A stretch of 64,000 nucleotides of DNA from Ursus arctos (taxonomy: Eukaryota; Chordata; Mammalia; Carnivora; Ursidae): NCBI RefSeq assembly GCF_023065955.2, contig NW_026622919.1:446501-510500 (forward strand), in the 5' to 3' direction. Shown here in pieces: positions 14,579-26,520 of the stretch. The translations under genes and the position numbers were made by a program. The notes beneath the pieces are model-generated. The model did not search any database and had not been told where the DNA came from. It saw only the letters and a list, made by a program, of their open reading frames with translations. Each line of letters begins with the position of its first letter. Position 1 is the stretch's first letter.

Positions 14579-14782
14579 TTTTTTTTTTTTTTAAGATTTA
14601 TTTATTTATTTGAGAGAAAGAGCACAAGCGGGAAGGGCAGAGGGAGTAGGAGACAGAATCTCAAACATATTCCACGCTGAGTGCAGAGCCTGACACGGGG
14701 CTCGATCTCACGATCCCAAGATCACAACCTGAACAGAAACCAAGAGTCAGATGCCTGACCAACTGCGCCACCCAGGCACCCC
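14579..14782 (-). mobile_element. CanSINE (second of a tandem pair)
   Basis: Minus orientation, ending GCGCCACCCAGGCACCCC. The sequence TAGGAGCACA occurs just before the first element (14367-14376) and just after this one (14783-14792). This suggests one original insertion with a second inserted at its tail. Confidence 0.9.
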
Positions 14783-14886
14783 TAGGAGCACAGCTTTTTA
14801 TGATAAAGACTGAGGTGTCCACGGTGCTCCTCTCTCCCTGCAAATACCTCATATCATTCTGTCAGTTCAACACTGCCAGTAGGTTC

Positions 14887-15112
14887 TCAGGTGGTAGTTC
14901 CAGCCCTGGCTATCATCAGAATGACCTCTGGTGCTCCAGAATGTAAACATGGCTGCTCGGGCCCCTCCCCAAAGACACTGGTCCAGGACCAGCCACAGCT
15001 ATGGCGAGAAGTCTGGGTCACAGGCAGCCCCCCACCTTCTAGCATCAGGCTGGGATCCTCCACTGGCAGAACCTTCCACAGAGGCTTAATACCCACAGCT
15101 TGAGAAGCCAAA
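14887..15112. mobile_element. Degenerate DNA-transposon-like relic (MER5-like)
   Basis: Phrases such as CCCTGGCTATCATCAGAATGA and a terminal CTTGAGAAGCCA resemble the ends of MER5A-type hAT relics. The match is weak and from memory. Confidence 0.3.
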
Positions 15113-15118
15113 CCACAT

Positions 15119-15123
<5 letters not shown>

Positions 15124-15151
<28 letters not shown>

Positions 15152-15165
15152 CATATATATACATG

Positions 15166-15196
<31 letters not shown>

Positions 15197-15207
15197 GTAT
15201 ATATATG
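15124..15207. repeat. A28 tract followed by an (AT)n microsatellite
   Basis: A run of 28 A (15124-15151) is followed by about 55 bases of nearly pure AT alternation with interspersed ACAT/GTAT units. It is self-complementary and slippage-prone. Confidence 0.97.
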
Positions 15208-15298
15208 AAATCTGCGCTCAGATTAACAAAGTAAATAAAAACCAGAAACGAGCCTTACTCTTTATAATGAAAAGGTCCTTTTCAAATATGTGAAAGGC

Positions 15299-15456
15299 AG
15301 AGCATCAGTCAGTTAAGTGTGATACCCTTGATCTCAGCTCAGGTCTTGATCTCAGGGTCGTGAGTTCAAGCCCTGCATTGGGCTCTACGCTGGGCATGGA
15401 GCCTACGTTTTAAAAATAAATAAATAAACAATTTAAATGAATAAATTAAATAAAAC
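15299..15456 (+). mobile_element. Old CanSINE, diverged head
   Basis: CAGTCAGTTAAGTG, TGATCTCAGGGTCGTGAG and GGGCTCTACGCTGGGCATGG are older SINEC features, followed by an AAATAAATAAA tail. The target-site duplication ATGTGAAAGGC is at 15288-15298 and 15457-15467. Confidence 0.85.
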
Positions 15457-15469
15457 ATGTGAAAGGCCA

Positions 15470-17140
15470 GTCTGACAGTTGAGAACAAGGTGTTAATGCC
15501 AAACGCTGACGTACACGCACCCACACGCACCCACACGCACCCACACGCATCCACACACAAACAACAAATACAGGTAATACGGTGAGTCACGATGTCACTC
15601 TGGACCCACTGTGGCTGGGACCCCTGCCCTGGTGACCCGGCCACCAACCGGCAGGTACCCTGGGTTCCTAGCTCCCCACCAAGGGGCTCTCCCCATCTCT
15701 TTACTCAGAGCTCCTTTGTAGGCACCCTTTTAAGGCTTCGCATCTCTGGGTAGCATTTAGATACCTGCACCTGCCCAAGAGCCCAATTCTCAAGTGTCTC
15801 AATGACAGGAGACCATCCCACACCTGTCTGCAGACCTGGGGCCTCATTCTCCAAGTCCAGGCCCCCGCACGCTCACGTGCCCAGCCTTTCCCCCACACAC
15901 TCTGCTGCCAACACCTTGTTGTGTCCATCCTGGAGGGATCACATCTCGCCCCGCAAGTGTCAAATTAGGGACTGGGCTCTACCAGGAAGTGCTTCTCACA
16001 AAGCAATGGATGATCCAAGGATTTCCATTTCTAAATGCCTAGAGCACAAGAAACAGCACGACCCCCTCAAGGAAAAGAGTGTCCGTGACCACCACTGCCA
16101 CACCCACAAGCACAAGAAGAGCGTTCACGGCTGCTCTTATTGTATTCCCACGACCTGTTGATGGGGCTGCAGGGGTCATGAGGTAGAAATGTCTGTGTAT
16201 TAGAGTATAAACATTCAAGGCCCACATGTTCAAAAGGCCATGGATACAAAAGAAGTTGAGTGAAAGGCTGAAGAAGTAAAAGTGGACACCGTATCCTGCT
16301 GGCCTGTGACACCCGCAAACTTCCTCAAAGAGCCCAATGACACCCTCCGGAGAGACGTTAGCATCCTTCATTCACCACAGCTGCAGACACCGACTCACAT
16401 GCTGGCCAACCTCTGTGTCCTGGCAGCTGCCTCCCTCCCGGTTCAGGGTCTGTGCCACCGTTCAGGGCTCTGCAAGCACGCCCACCTCCCACACCAAGCC
16501 TCACCCCCTTGAAACTTGACTATGGTCATTGCCAAGGGGACAGCATGACAGACTTGCACACCGTTTAAGACCAGGGTTACGTACCGGCTGACCCTCTTGG
16601 CAAAGTGGTGAGGCCAGCTCGGAATAAAGAAATCACTTCCACAGAGTCCTAGTTACTTGGCACAGGGAAAATGACGTGAAACGCAATCTCTGAGCACTAC
16701 GAGGATGACACTGAGCACAAGGCCAGTGCAGGGTAAGCAACTGAGCCCTCGGGAGCTGGCAAAGAGCCTGCAGGGGGCAGGGGCATGCTCCTGCAGCAGA
16801 GCCTGCTCCACCTGCACCAGCCTGCAACCATCCCAGAAACAGGATGAACTGAACCCTGCATCACCACCAACTGAGGAAGAACCAAGTAAGTAGACAAAAA
16901 TCCCAGTAGCAACCCGCTAGGACCAGTGAATTCTGGAGCTGGAAGACCCACCATGTGGCCTGCAGTCCTGCTAAAGGTGACTTCAGTCAGGCCAATAACT
17001 GGACCAATAACAGGAACCTAACTGGTCCCCCGTGGGAAGAGTCAACAGGGCCACTTGCCATATCACCCACACGGTGGGAAGGCCTGCACAGAAGCACAAA
17101 ACCAGGAAGCCCTACTCACCATATTCTGGTGTTTGCAGAA
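15470..17140. other. Unassigned intronic stretch
   Basis: Starts with a short CACACGCACC-type repeat (about 15512-15556). No coding signal or recognised repeat otherwise. Confidence 0.55.
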
Positions 17141-17177
17141 TTCTTTAAAAAAAAAAAAAAAAAAAAAAGTGTGAACA

Positions 17178-17340
17178 GGGCGCCTGGGTGGTTCCGTCAG
17201 TTAAGTGTCCGACTCCAGCTCAGGTCATGATCTCAGGGTCCTGCGATCGAGCCCCGCATCCAGCTCCTTGCTCCTCAGGAGAGTCTGCTTCTCCCTCTGC
17301 CTCTCCCCCCAGCTTAAGCTCTCTCTCAAATATATTTAAA

Positions 17341-17371
<31 letters not shown>
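17178..17371 (+). mobile_element. CanSINE between A-rich runs
   Basis: Head GGGCGCCTGGGTGGTTCCG and a long A tail (17350-17371). The flanks carry an imperfect duplication, AAAGTGTGAA versus AAGATGTGTGAA. A 22-base A run sits just upstream. Confidence 0.9.
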
Positions 17372-17731
17372 GATGTGTGAAGTGTATCTGTTGCAAAAGA
17401 TTAGGGTTAGTCCTGCAAGAACAAGGCCTGCTGAGTGCCCATCCGGGTGACGGCAACAACAGAACACATTTCACCTGGCGGTTCTATACTCCATGGATGA
17501 ACTTCACCTCTGCATGAAATCCAGAAGTCAGACACCTTCACAGCGACCCACAAGAGCAAGTGAGGGTAAGCAGCACGGGGTACAGGGAAGGCCCCTCATC
17601 CCGCATCCACTCTCTCAAATTAAGAGCCACTAAGACAACTTCCTGGGGAAGAGGAGGGACATCCACACAGCATTTGCTTCATTTCTGAGAACACTCCTAA
17701 GAACAGATCCATCAAAAACTTTCCGTATGAA

Positions 17732-17925
17732 GGGACGCCTGGGTAGTTCAGTCGGTTAAGCATCTGCCTTTGGCTCAGATCATGATCCCAGGGCCCTGGG
17801 ATGGAGCCCAACATCGGGCTCCCTGCTCAGCGGAGGGCCTGCTTCTCCCTCTGCCTCCCTCTCCCCCCGCTTGTGCTCTCTCTCTCTCTCTGTGTCAAAT
17901 AAATAAAATCTTTTAAAAAATTTTT
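17732..17925 (+). mobile_element. CanSINE
   Basis: Head GGGACGCCTGGGTAGTTCAG, (CT)n stretch and AAATAAATAAAATC tail. Imperfect target-site copies TTTCCGTATGAA and TTTTCAGTATGAA. Confidence 0.92.
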
Positions 17926-18952
17926 TTTCAGTATGAAGAATTGTGAAAACTACATGACGCACGTGTTTCTAGGTTTAATCCTGACAGTGTTACAGTTAAT
18001 TCACTTACGAGCGGTCCCTGAACGTGCATCAGACAGCACACTTTGTCAGACGTTCAAAAGGCTTGAGAACCACACCTCTGTACGTGCAGTGGCATGAGAA
18101 GTAGATGGGGTGACTCCAGTGGCCTGCTGTCCCTCTCCTCCATCACCCACCTCAGGCATCAGGAAGCAGCTCTTTCCCAGACCCTCAGCAACCCTGCTCT
18201 CGAGACAGGACCTGGAGTCGGCTGGCTTCAGCAGGCCCTGTGCGGCTTCCTGAGTATGAGCGGAGTGTGAGCCATGGGGCAGCGTCCTGACCACATGACA
18301 TGGAGTTACAGGTGGAGGTTCCTTCCCTCCAACTCACAGCTGCACCCCACCATCTAGCACACAGTAGGTACAGAATTGTTTTGAGTGTTTCTCATTTTTT
18401 CTCCAAAAATGCACATCCTCTGCAATTTTCTAACACTGCTTAAGCCATTCCTCTTGGAATTATTTCCCTAATGTTTCACTGAAGTATAACCTTCTTGCAC
18501 ATTTCTGTGTAATGGAGGATAACAGAGAGACACCTCTCTACCCCCTTTAAAATATACTGAACATCTGCAATGCTTCTCCAAATTTATGTACACAGACAAC
18601 ACAGAGTTTGAAGCTTTGGAGGAAAAACATCTCCCTCCCTTGCCTACCTGTCATTCAGCCTAAGGTAAATGTGACCAAGTGTTTGGTCTGGACCAAGGCC
18701 AGTGCCCTGAATACTTGGTGGACGCCACAAGAAGGAAGGAGACAGACATGACACCAGTATGGTTCCCTCACCACTAGATCCTGGGCTATTGGAAATTCAT
18801 ATAAAGAAATTAAGATCTAATCCTCAAGTCTTCAAGTTACCACATAGTTAATGCTTCCCAAAGAGGGATCCACAGAGAGGGAGGAGCTATTTTCCATTCA
18901 GGTGACCTGACCCTCCCCCAGCCACACCGAGGAGCAGAAAGAGCCTCACCAG

Positions 18953-19155
18953 GGGCGCCTGGGTGGCACAGCGGTTAAGCGTCTGCCTTCGGCTCAGGGC
19001 GTGATCCTGGCGATATGGGATCGAGCCCCACATCAGGCTCCTCCGCTATGAGCCTGCTTCTTCCTCTCCCTGCTTGTGTTCCCTCTCTCACTGGCTGTCT
19101 CTATCTCTGTCGAATAAATAAATAAAATCTTTAAAAAAAAAAAAAAAAGAAAGAA
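18953..19155 (+). mobile_element. CanSINE, 17-bp exact TSD
   Basis: Head GGGGCGCCTGGGTGGCACAG. Exact target-site duplication AGAAAGAGCCTCACCAG at 18936-18952 and 19156-19172. Same subfamily as the element at 23660, and looks recent. Confidence 0.95.
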
Positions 19156-20232
19156 AGAAAGAGCCTCACCAGACACTCCCGGCTGCCTTCCCCTCGACAA
19201 GTGGATGCATCATTCCAGCCCTCCCACCGAATAAAGGTCCCAGGTCTGGAGCAGCACCGTGGACGTTCAGAGGCTCCACAGGTAACTGATTCCTCTGCTA
19301 CAGTGTGAAGCAACTGCTTTTAAATGCTGCACATAAGAAATTACTCTAACCCTCGGCTCACCCCACTGCAATAAAAGTAAAATTAAAACGTTGGCTTAGA
19401 AATAATCCTCAAATAGAAAACACAACCTTCTTGGCATACACTCCTTTTAATTTTTTCAGCACTGAACACCCATACTCCCAGACATTTCCTGTAAGATCAA
19501 ACACCCCACTCTTTGTGAGTGTCCTCACAGGCCTCATGCAGACCTCAAGGGGAGTGACAGCTGCACTTGTGGCCAGCCCTCCAGAAGGAAAGAGCAGGAG
19601 CCCTGGCCGACCAGGGGCCAGCCCTGCTCCACAGTGCACCCAGGGGGCCTGAGGCACACATTCCTGCTGAGTCAGGGCTGTGGGTGAGCAGCTGTCACCT
19701 CGTCAGCAACGGGTGACAAGCAGCGCCACAGTGCCTGGAGCAACACCACCGAGCAGCCAAACTCTCCCCACACAGCCCTGATTTATTAAATTCAAACAGA
19801 AGAATGCCAACGGTACCCAGGGGAAGCCGTCACATATGAAAAGTCACGAGCATGAAGCCCCTGCATGGGAGCTGCCCTCCCCCCACCCATGTCCCTGACA
19901 CCTTGTGCTGGTGCCCAGGTTCAGAAGCACATCCATGTCACATGTCAGAGCCCAGGGACTCAGGGACCTACACAGACCCTGCAACATGGGACCCCCAGAG
20001 CGCGTGAACATCACAACAAAACAAGGTTCCTGAGGTGGAAATGGGAACTCCCGTGGGAGGCACGCTGAACCCTCGGAAGGAGACCACCCACGGGGCCCGG
20101 CCCACGGCATTCCTCCATGCTCTTGAAGCCAGTGGCATCTCCTGGCTCTCGGCTGCCACACTAGGTTGCTGGCTTCCCAGTGAGACTGGCCCAGCCTGAA
20201 TCCAGATTCTGTGTTAAAACTATTTCTTTTCA

Positions 20233-20460
20233 GGACACCTGGGTGGCTCAGTCGGTGAAGCATCTGCCTTTGGCTCAGGTCATGATCCCAGGGTCCTGGG
20301 ATTGAGTCCCGCATCGGGCTCTAGTCCCGCATTGGGCTCTAGTCCCGCATTGGGCTCCTTGCTCAGTGGGGAGTCTGCTCCTGCCTCTGTCTGCCACCCC
20401 CCCTGCTTGTGCGCTCTCTCTCTCTCTCTCTGACAAATAAATAAAATCTTTAAAAAAACA
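20233..20460 (+). mobile_element. CanSINE with internal 18-bp triplication
   Basis: Head GGACACCTGGGTGGCTCAG. The unit AGTCCCGCATTGGGCTCT occurs three times in tandem (20305-20322, 20323-20340, 20341-20358) where other copies have one. Imperfect target-site copies near 20218-20231 and 20461-20474. Confidence 0.93.
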
Positions 20461-22281
20461 AACTTTCTTTTCAAGCAATCTAAGCAATGGTTCTTTGCAA
20501 ATCAAACACTGTTGTGACCTAGGAATGATCCCCCTTCTCAGTAAGAGACAACAAAGGCTCTTCCTCTCTCTGCTGCCTGGCGATCAGCACAGAGCCAACC
20601 GCCTGTCCATTCTGTCCTTTTGCCAAAGGCCCTGGAGGGCACGGGGGAGGGGACGTGAGCACTGGCGGATGAAACACCCACAGATGATGACAGAGTGGCC
20701 CAAGTACATCAACTTGAAAGAAGCAAAAACAAGTGTTCAGGAGAATTAAAGGCTTAACCCGGAAGTGAGAGACCAGTTCTGCCGCTGAGTCACGGACTTA
20801 CATTCCCAGCCCCAGAGTGCAGACCTCCACGGGCCTCACGATGTCTACGGCAGGACACTTCAGAGCTGGCGGGCCTAGAGGAGCGTCCTGCTCGAGACCC
20901 CACCCCTACCAGGCTGAGTGGCATGGGCCCTGACATACAGGACGCACAAAGCCCGAGGGGGAACACACTGCCCAGAGTCCGACGGCCAACAGTAGAGAGA
21001 AGGATCAGAGAGAAGGCCATTAGGGTTTTGGTTAATGGCAAGCCTGCCACTGTCCTGAACCAAGTTACCAGAAGAGTTCTCTTTTCCTGTCTCACCACCC
21101 ACCACGGGCAGCTAGGCCAGCTGAGTGTGGACAGCATTCTTCCAATTACACTGCCTGGAAGTCAAGCCTTAGCCACCGTCCAACCTCCACTGTGACCTCC
21201 CCCTGCCCCACTGACCTCCTTTCCCCACTGACCTCTGGCCCCTGTGAGCACCCCCCAGGTGACACAGAGACAGCAAGTATGGTGAGGATGGCTGCAAATT
21301 CACTTCATCTCCACAAGTCCAGTCACAAGATCAGCCCCAAAGCACTTCCCTGCTGCCACTACAGCCCCACAAGACCCTAGTTTCTATCAACTCTCGTCAG
21401 ATTTCTAACATGTGTACCCACTTCAGGGCTTACATGACTCCACACCCAGACCACAAGGCAACTCTGAGAACTCTGACACAGCGGCCTTGCCCGGGGGAGA
21501 AAAACCAAAGCCTTTGCATTTTCTTACGCTGTAGACCACTGGGGCCACTTCTCAGGACACTGCCTTAAGATGCACTTCCCTGGAAGGCCAGCGAGCCAGC
21601 GCTGGGGGGCCTGCAAGGGAAACACTCTCCACAACCTATGGCGTCTGCAGGCATCCGCTTGCCATGAGCAAAAGGCAGCCCGTTCACCGCCAGTTTCAAG
21701 GTCCCAAGTGACCCATGGCTTCCATGGGATGCAAGCAGGGATTCCTGCAAGACCACTGGGAGGCAAAGGCAGGCAAGCACCTGCAGCATGGGGTGGCCAC
21801 AGGGTAGCCATGCACCGAGCCATCTGCCCGCCCCAAGGAGGCTCCCAACAGAGCAAGAGCCTCACACATGCATCACGTGCTGGACAGTCTTCATCCACAG
21901 AGGGGTCAGGAACTGTGAAGGTAGGTACAACGAAAGCATGGTACTCTCAGCCTAGGCACGTTAAAAACCAACCCACATCATGTCCTGCATCCACACACTG
22001 CAGCTAACTAACCAGACAGTCCTTAGGGCAGTGTCACAGGAGCAATGCTGGTGCACTAGTTTCACAAACAAATCTGAAATTCAAGTAAACAGGGACCATC
22101 CAGATACCTTACCTGTGCAACCCCCAATCAAATCAGCCAGTCTGTGCTATGTTTTAAACATCAAATGGGCCACAGCTAGCATAGCAGAAAGAGACAACAA
22201 AATCTGGAAGATGTGGAAGTCAGTTTAGTAGGTGAAGCATTTTTCCCAGGTAATAAGACTTCTCATTAGAAGATTCATAAA

Positions 22282-22480
22282 GGGGCGCCTGGGTGGCTCA
22301 GTTGTTGAGCGTCTGCCTTTGGCTCAGGGCGTGATCCCAGGGTCCTGGGATCAAGCCCCACATCAGGCTCCCTGTTCTGCTGGAGCCTGCGTCTTCCTCT
22401 CCCACTTCCCCTGCTTGTGTTCCCTCTCTCACTGGCTGTCTCTCTCTGTTAAATAAATAAATAAAATATTTAAAAAAAAA
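22282..22480 (+). mobile_element. CanSINE, 11-12-bp TSD
   Basis: Head GGGGCGCCTGGGTGGCTCAG. Target-site duplication AGATTCATAAA at 22271-22281 and 22481-22491. Confidence 0.94.
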
Positions 22481-22884
22481 AGATTCATAAAAATATTTTC
22501 CATTAAAATAACAAATGATATCAAAGTGTCTAAAATAAACTACACAGACATTCCTTTCCGAGTACACCGTATGTAAGTAACACACACACAACCACACCGT
22601 TCCGTGTTCCGTAAACATTCACAACCTTAGTTTGACCCAAACTATGAATTTCAATTCTCAAAAGTAACAGGTACAACTACAGGACATAGAGATTTTATAA
22701 TTTACGTGGCTCTGGCACATATGACAAGTACGAATTCTAACACATACTGCTTTGCTGCACTCTCAACCTCCCTCCACTAAACTATAAATTCTCTCGTAAG
22801 AATCTCAATTGTAATTAAATAAGTACCAAATATTTAAAAACAAAAACATTAAAGATGCCCTTTATTTTTTATTTATTTTGGGGG

Positions 22885-23650
22885 AAGGGGCAATTCCACT
22901 CCAAGATATATACCCAAGACACATGAAAACAGGTGTGCAAACACTTATACACAATTGTTCACAGCAGCTCTGCTCACAACAGCCAGGGTGGAAACAAACC
23001 ATGCCTATCGACTTGTGAATGGGAAGCAAAAAATGGCCCATCCACACAATGGAGTATTATTCAATCATAAAAAGGAATGAGGCTCTGACACACGCTCCAC
23101 CACAGGTACACCTCAAAGACACGCTCCGTCAAAGTACCAGACACAAAAAGGCCACATGTCATTATGATCCCACTGATGTGAGATTTCCAGAGTAAGTAAA
23201 TGTGCAAAGATGGAATGCAGATGAGTACTTGCTAGGGGCTGGGGAGGCACAATGAGAGCGAGTGGGAATGGGCACCAGGATTCTTCTTAGGGTGATGAAA
23301 AGGTCTTAGAACTAAGGGCACCTGTGTGGCTGAGTAGGTTAAGTGTCTGACTTGTGATTTTGGCTTGGGTCATGATCTCATGGGTTATGGGACTGAGGCC
23401 CCCGTTAGGCTCTGTGCTCGACAGGGAGTCTACCCCAGATTCTCTCTCTCCCTCTCCCTCTGTCCCTCCTTCCTCTCTCTCTCTCTCAAATGAATAAATA
23501 AATCTAAAAAAAAAGAAAAAGAAAAGAAAAAGTCTTGGACTAGACAGAACAACTGTTCAACACTGAATGTACCAAATGCTACCAAATTGTTCACTTTAAA
23601 ATGGATAGTAGTGAATTTTATGATGTGAACTTTACCTCAATTAAAACAAC
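22885..23650 (+). mobile_element. Old L1 3'-end fragment, interrupted by a CanSINE
   Basis: Sequence typical of the L1M 3' end: CAATTCCACTCC…, TTGTTCACAGCAGC…, CACAATGGAGTATTATTCA, then after the CanSINE at 23316-23525, a diverged CACTTTAAAATGGATAG and ACCTCAATTAAAA end. Confidence 0.8.
23316..23525 (+). mobile_element. Older CanSINE nested in an L1 fragment
   Basis: Diverged head GGGCACCTGTGTGGCTGAG, long CT stretch and AAATGAATAAATAAATC tail. Flanks AAGGTCTTAGAACTA and AAAGTCTTGGACTAG form an imperfect target-site duplication, showing insertion into the L1 relic. Confidence 0.88.
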
Positions 23651-23659
23651 AACACAATA

Positions 23660-23864
23660 GGGGCGCCTGGGTGGCACAGCGGTTAAGCGTCTGCCTTTGG
23701 CTCAGGGCATGATCCCAGCGTTATGGGATCGAGCCCCACATCAGGCTCCTCCGCTATGAGCCTGCTTCTTCCTCTCCCACTTCCCCTGCTTGTGTTCCCT
23801 CTCTCGCTGGCTGTCTCTATCTCTGTTGAATAAATAAATAAAATCTTTAAAAAAAAACAAAAAA
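23660..23864 (+). mobile_element. CanSINE, 17-bp exact TSD
   Basis: Head GGGGCGCCTGGGTGGCACAG. Exact target-site duplication AAAACAACAACACAATA at 23643-23659 and 23865-23881, just beyond the end of the L1 relic. Confidence 0.95.
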
Positions 23865-24599
23865 AAAACAACAACACAATAAGAATTTTTTTTTTTTTTT
23901 TTTAAGAGCAAACACCTTTGCCTTCTTCCGCTGATAATTCAGTCCTGAAGCCATCAACCAGAGCAGGGAAGGGTGGGGATGGCATCAGAGCCTATGGGGG
24001 GGTGAGGAGGGGTCCATGAGGCAGGCAACCTGACAAAGGTGCCAGGATGAAGGGCACCCCCGTAGAGGGGCAGCCGAGCACAAGAATTAGGAACCTGAAT
24101 GGAAATGGAAAGGGGTTCCCCAAAGCACCTGGCCAGCAGGGCATCCAGGTGGAAGGCGGCCTGGCAGGGTGTCAGAGGCCAAGCATAGCAGATAACAGCG
24201 TCCACACGGGAGTAGCCTGGCCAGCAATGTCAGTATAAAAAAAAAAAAAAAAATCACCTGATTTAAACCAAAAGCTTAGATATCTGGACTTTACACATAA
24301 TAGTTTTATAAAATTCTACATGAGCTGTTTAATAAAAGAGGAAATGAGAGGGGAGATAGCTACAAATAAGACCTTATCGGAAATTAGCAGGCAGTTTTAG
24401 ACAGCTGTTTAGATACAGATAGTGTGCACAGTGCATGTATATAAATCTAATGTACATATGGGTATGACTGCTGGGACAAAAGACACGAAGTCCGCCTCTG
24501 GCAGAGATGGGAGGGCCCGATGAAGCGAACACCTGAAGACATTACCAATAATGCACCCAGAGAGGAAAGGAGATAGAAAATACAAAGGACAAGAACGCT

Positions 24600-25090
24600 G
24601 AAAACAGAATGAGGTTGACAAAGTTCTAATCAGAGTCTGGAAGGAAAAAATAGAAAAAGAGAACTGCAAAGAATGAGAGTTTTCCAGAAGTAACAACAGA
24701 AAAGAGTCAGATGTAGGAAACAAAGCTACATAAAACAAGATCAACAAAAGAAGTCCACGCCTGACACACCATGATACAAGCGAGAACGTGGAAAACAGAG
24801 AAATCCTAAAAGAAGCCGTAGAGAAGAGGGACCTCACCTGCAGGAACCACCATTCAACTGGCCCCAGGCGACCGAGGGCACAGGCGCCAGAGGAGACAGT
24901 GTGCACTGCAAGAAGACCGCCTCCCAGCTGGGATGGCACACAACAAAATCACCATCAAGAATGAGGGTCAAAAAGAAATTTCAGACAAATAACCAAGATG
25001 TAATTGCTACTAAAACACCTTTATGGGAGGAACTTCTAAAAATACTGAAAGAAGTAAAATTATCCCTAAGGGTAGGTGGTCGGAGATACA
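24600..25090 (+). mobile_element. Probable L1M-type fragment
   Basis: GCAAAATCACCATCAAGAATG-like text followed by TTTCAGACAAATAACCAAGA and TGGGAGGAACTTCTAAAAAT resembles a common old LINE 3' segment. Family not assigned. Confidence 0.4.
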
Positions 25091-25104
25091 AAAAGGAGTA
25101 GTCA

Positions 25105-25310
25105 GGGGCAGCTGGGTGGCTCAGTCCGTTGAGCATCGGTCTTCAGCTCAGGTCATGATCCCAGTGTTCTGGGGACCGAGCTTCGCATCCGGCTCCCAGC
25201 TCAGCAGGGAGTCTGCTTCTCCCTCTCCCTCTGCTCCTCCCCTTTGCTCATGCTCTCTCGCTCTCTCTCGCCCTCTCACACTCCCTTGCAAATAAATAAA
25301 ATCTTTAAAA
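25105..25310 (+). mobile_element. CanSINE
   Basis: Head GGGGCAGCTGGGTGGCTCAG, CT-rich stretch and AAATAAATAAAATCTTT tail. It sits inside the probable LINE fragment, whose sequence continues after it. Confidence 0.92.
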
Positions 25311-25564
25311 AAGAAAAAGTAATAGTTAGCAGAAGAAATTCTATACACATACAGGAACGTCCACACAAACACTGTCTTTAAGATAATAATGTGTAATGTT
25401 CAAGAGAAGGACGGAATGCAAACCTGACAATCACAACATGTCAGGCGAGAAGTGGTCAGCATTGGGGTACGCTGTGTATGACATATGGTGGGTTAAGAAA
25501 CTAACTTTTGACTTTAAATATTCATGATACAAATCTGTAGACTATCATTAAAGAAGAGAAATAG

Positions 25565-25773
25565 GGGAGGGCGCCTGGGTGGCTCAGTGGGTTAAGCAGC
25601 TGCCTTCAGCTCAGATCATGATCTCGGGGTCCTGGGATCAAGCCCCATGTCAGGCTTTCTGCTCAACGGGGACTCTGCTTCTCCCTCTCCCTCGGCCCCT
25701 CCCCCAGCTCATGCACACAGGCACGCTCTCTCTCTCTCAAACAAATAAATAAAATATTTTTTAAAAAGTAAAG
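25565..25773 (+). mobile_element. CanSINE, 15-bp exact TSD
   Basis: Head GGGCGCCTGGGTGGCTCAG. Exact target-site duplication AAAGAAGAGAAATAG at 25550-25564 and 25774-25788. Confidence 0.94.
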
Positions 25774-25884
25774 AAAGAAGAGAAATAGAATATATAACTT
25801 CTAACTCAAGAGACAGGGAAATTGTGGAACAGGATTGGGGGAGGATATAAGAAAAAACATATTCTGAAAAAGGCAAAAATTAAG

Positions 25885-26135
25885 GTGAGATGAGGCCACA
25901 CAGGTGGAGCCTAATCCATTATGACTGGCGTCCTTAAAAAGAGATCAGAACACAGAGACAGACACAGACTGAGGGGTGACCATGTGAGGACACGGGGAGA
26001 AGGCGGCCATCTGCAAGCCAAGGAGAGGCCTCAGGAGAAACGAGCCCTGCCAGCACCCTGATCCCAGATTTCCAGCCTCCAGGACCTTGAGAGAGGCCCC
26101 CAGTCCAGGTATTTTGTCATGGCGGCCCAAGCAAA
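25885..26135 (+). mobile_element. MLT1-like (MaLR) LTR fragment
   Basis: GGAGCCTAATCCATTATGAC, CCATGTGAGGACACGGGGAG, CATCTGCAAGCCAAGGAGAG and a GTATTTTGTCATGGCGGCCC end follow the order of an MLT1-type LTR. Only the LTR is present, with no internal genes. Confidence 0.65.
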
Positions 26136-26520
26136 CGAATACTCCAAACGACGGAATATTCTTCAGCACTAAAAGAAATGAAGCACGGGCACAAGCTACA
26201 AGATGGAGGAACCCTGGGAACGTTATGCTGAGTGAAAGGAGCCAGTCACAAAGGGCCACACCCTGTACGATCCTAACTACAAGAAATACCCTGAATGGGC
26301 AAATCCAGAGAAAAAGGAAACAGATCAGTGTCGCGTAGGGCTGAGGAGGATGGGGGCTTCGGGGTAATAGCAAAGAGGCATGGGACTCCTTTTTGGGGTG
26401 AAGAAAATTCTAGAACTGATAGTGGTGATGGTTGCACAGCTCAGGCAGACTAATGTCACTGATTTGTACACTTTAAATGGGTGAACTGTATAAAATGTAA
26501 GTTATATCTCAACAGAAGTA
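26136..26520 (+). mobile_element. Old L1 3'-end fragment
   Basis: GGAATATTCTTCAGCAC, GAACGTTATGCTGAGTGAAA, GGTGATGGTTGCACAGC and TACACTTTAAATGGGTGAAC are the ordered marks of an L1M 3' end. Confidence 0.8.

Larger units (their letters stand above)
17940..22270. other. Unassigned intronic stretch between CanSINEs
   Basis: Outside the CanSINEs at 18953 and 20233 this is unique-looking intron. A long antisense pair of frames at 21524-22007 shows no motif or splice logic. Confidence 0.55.
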
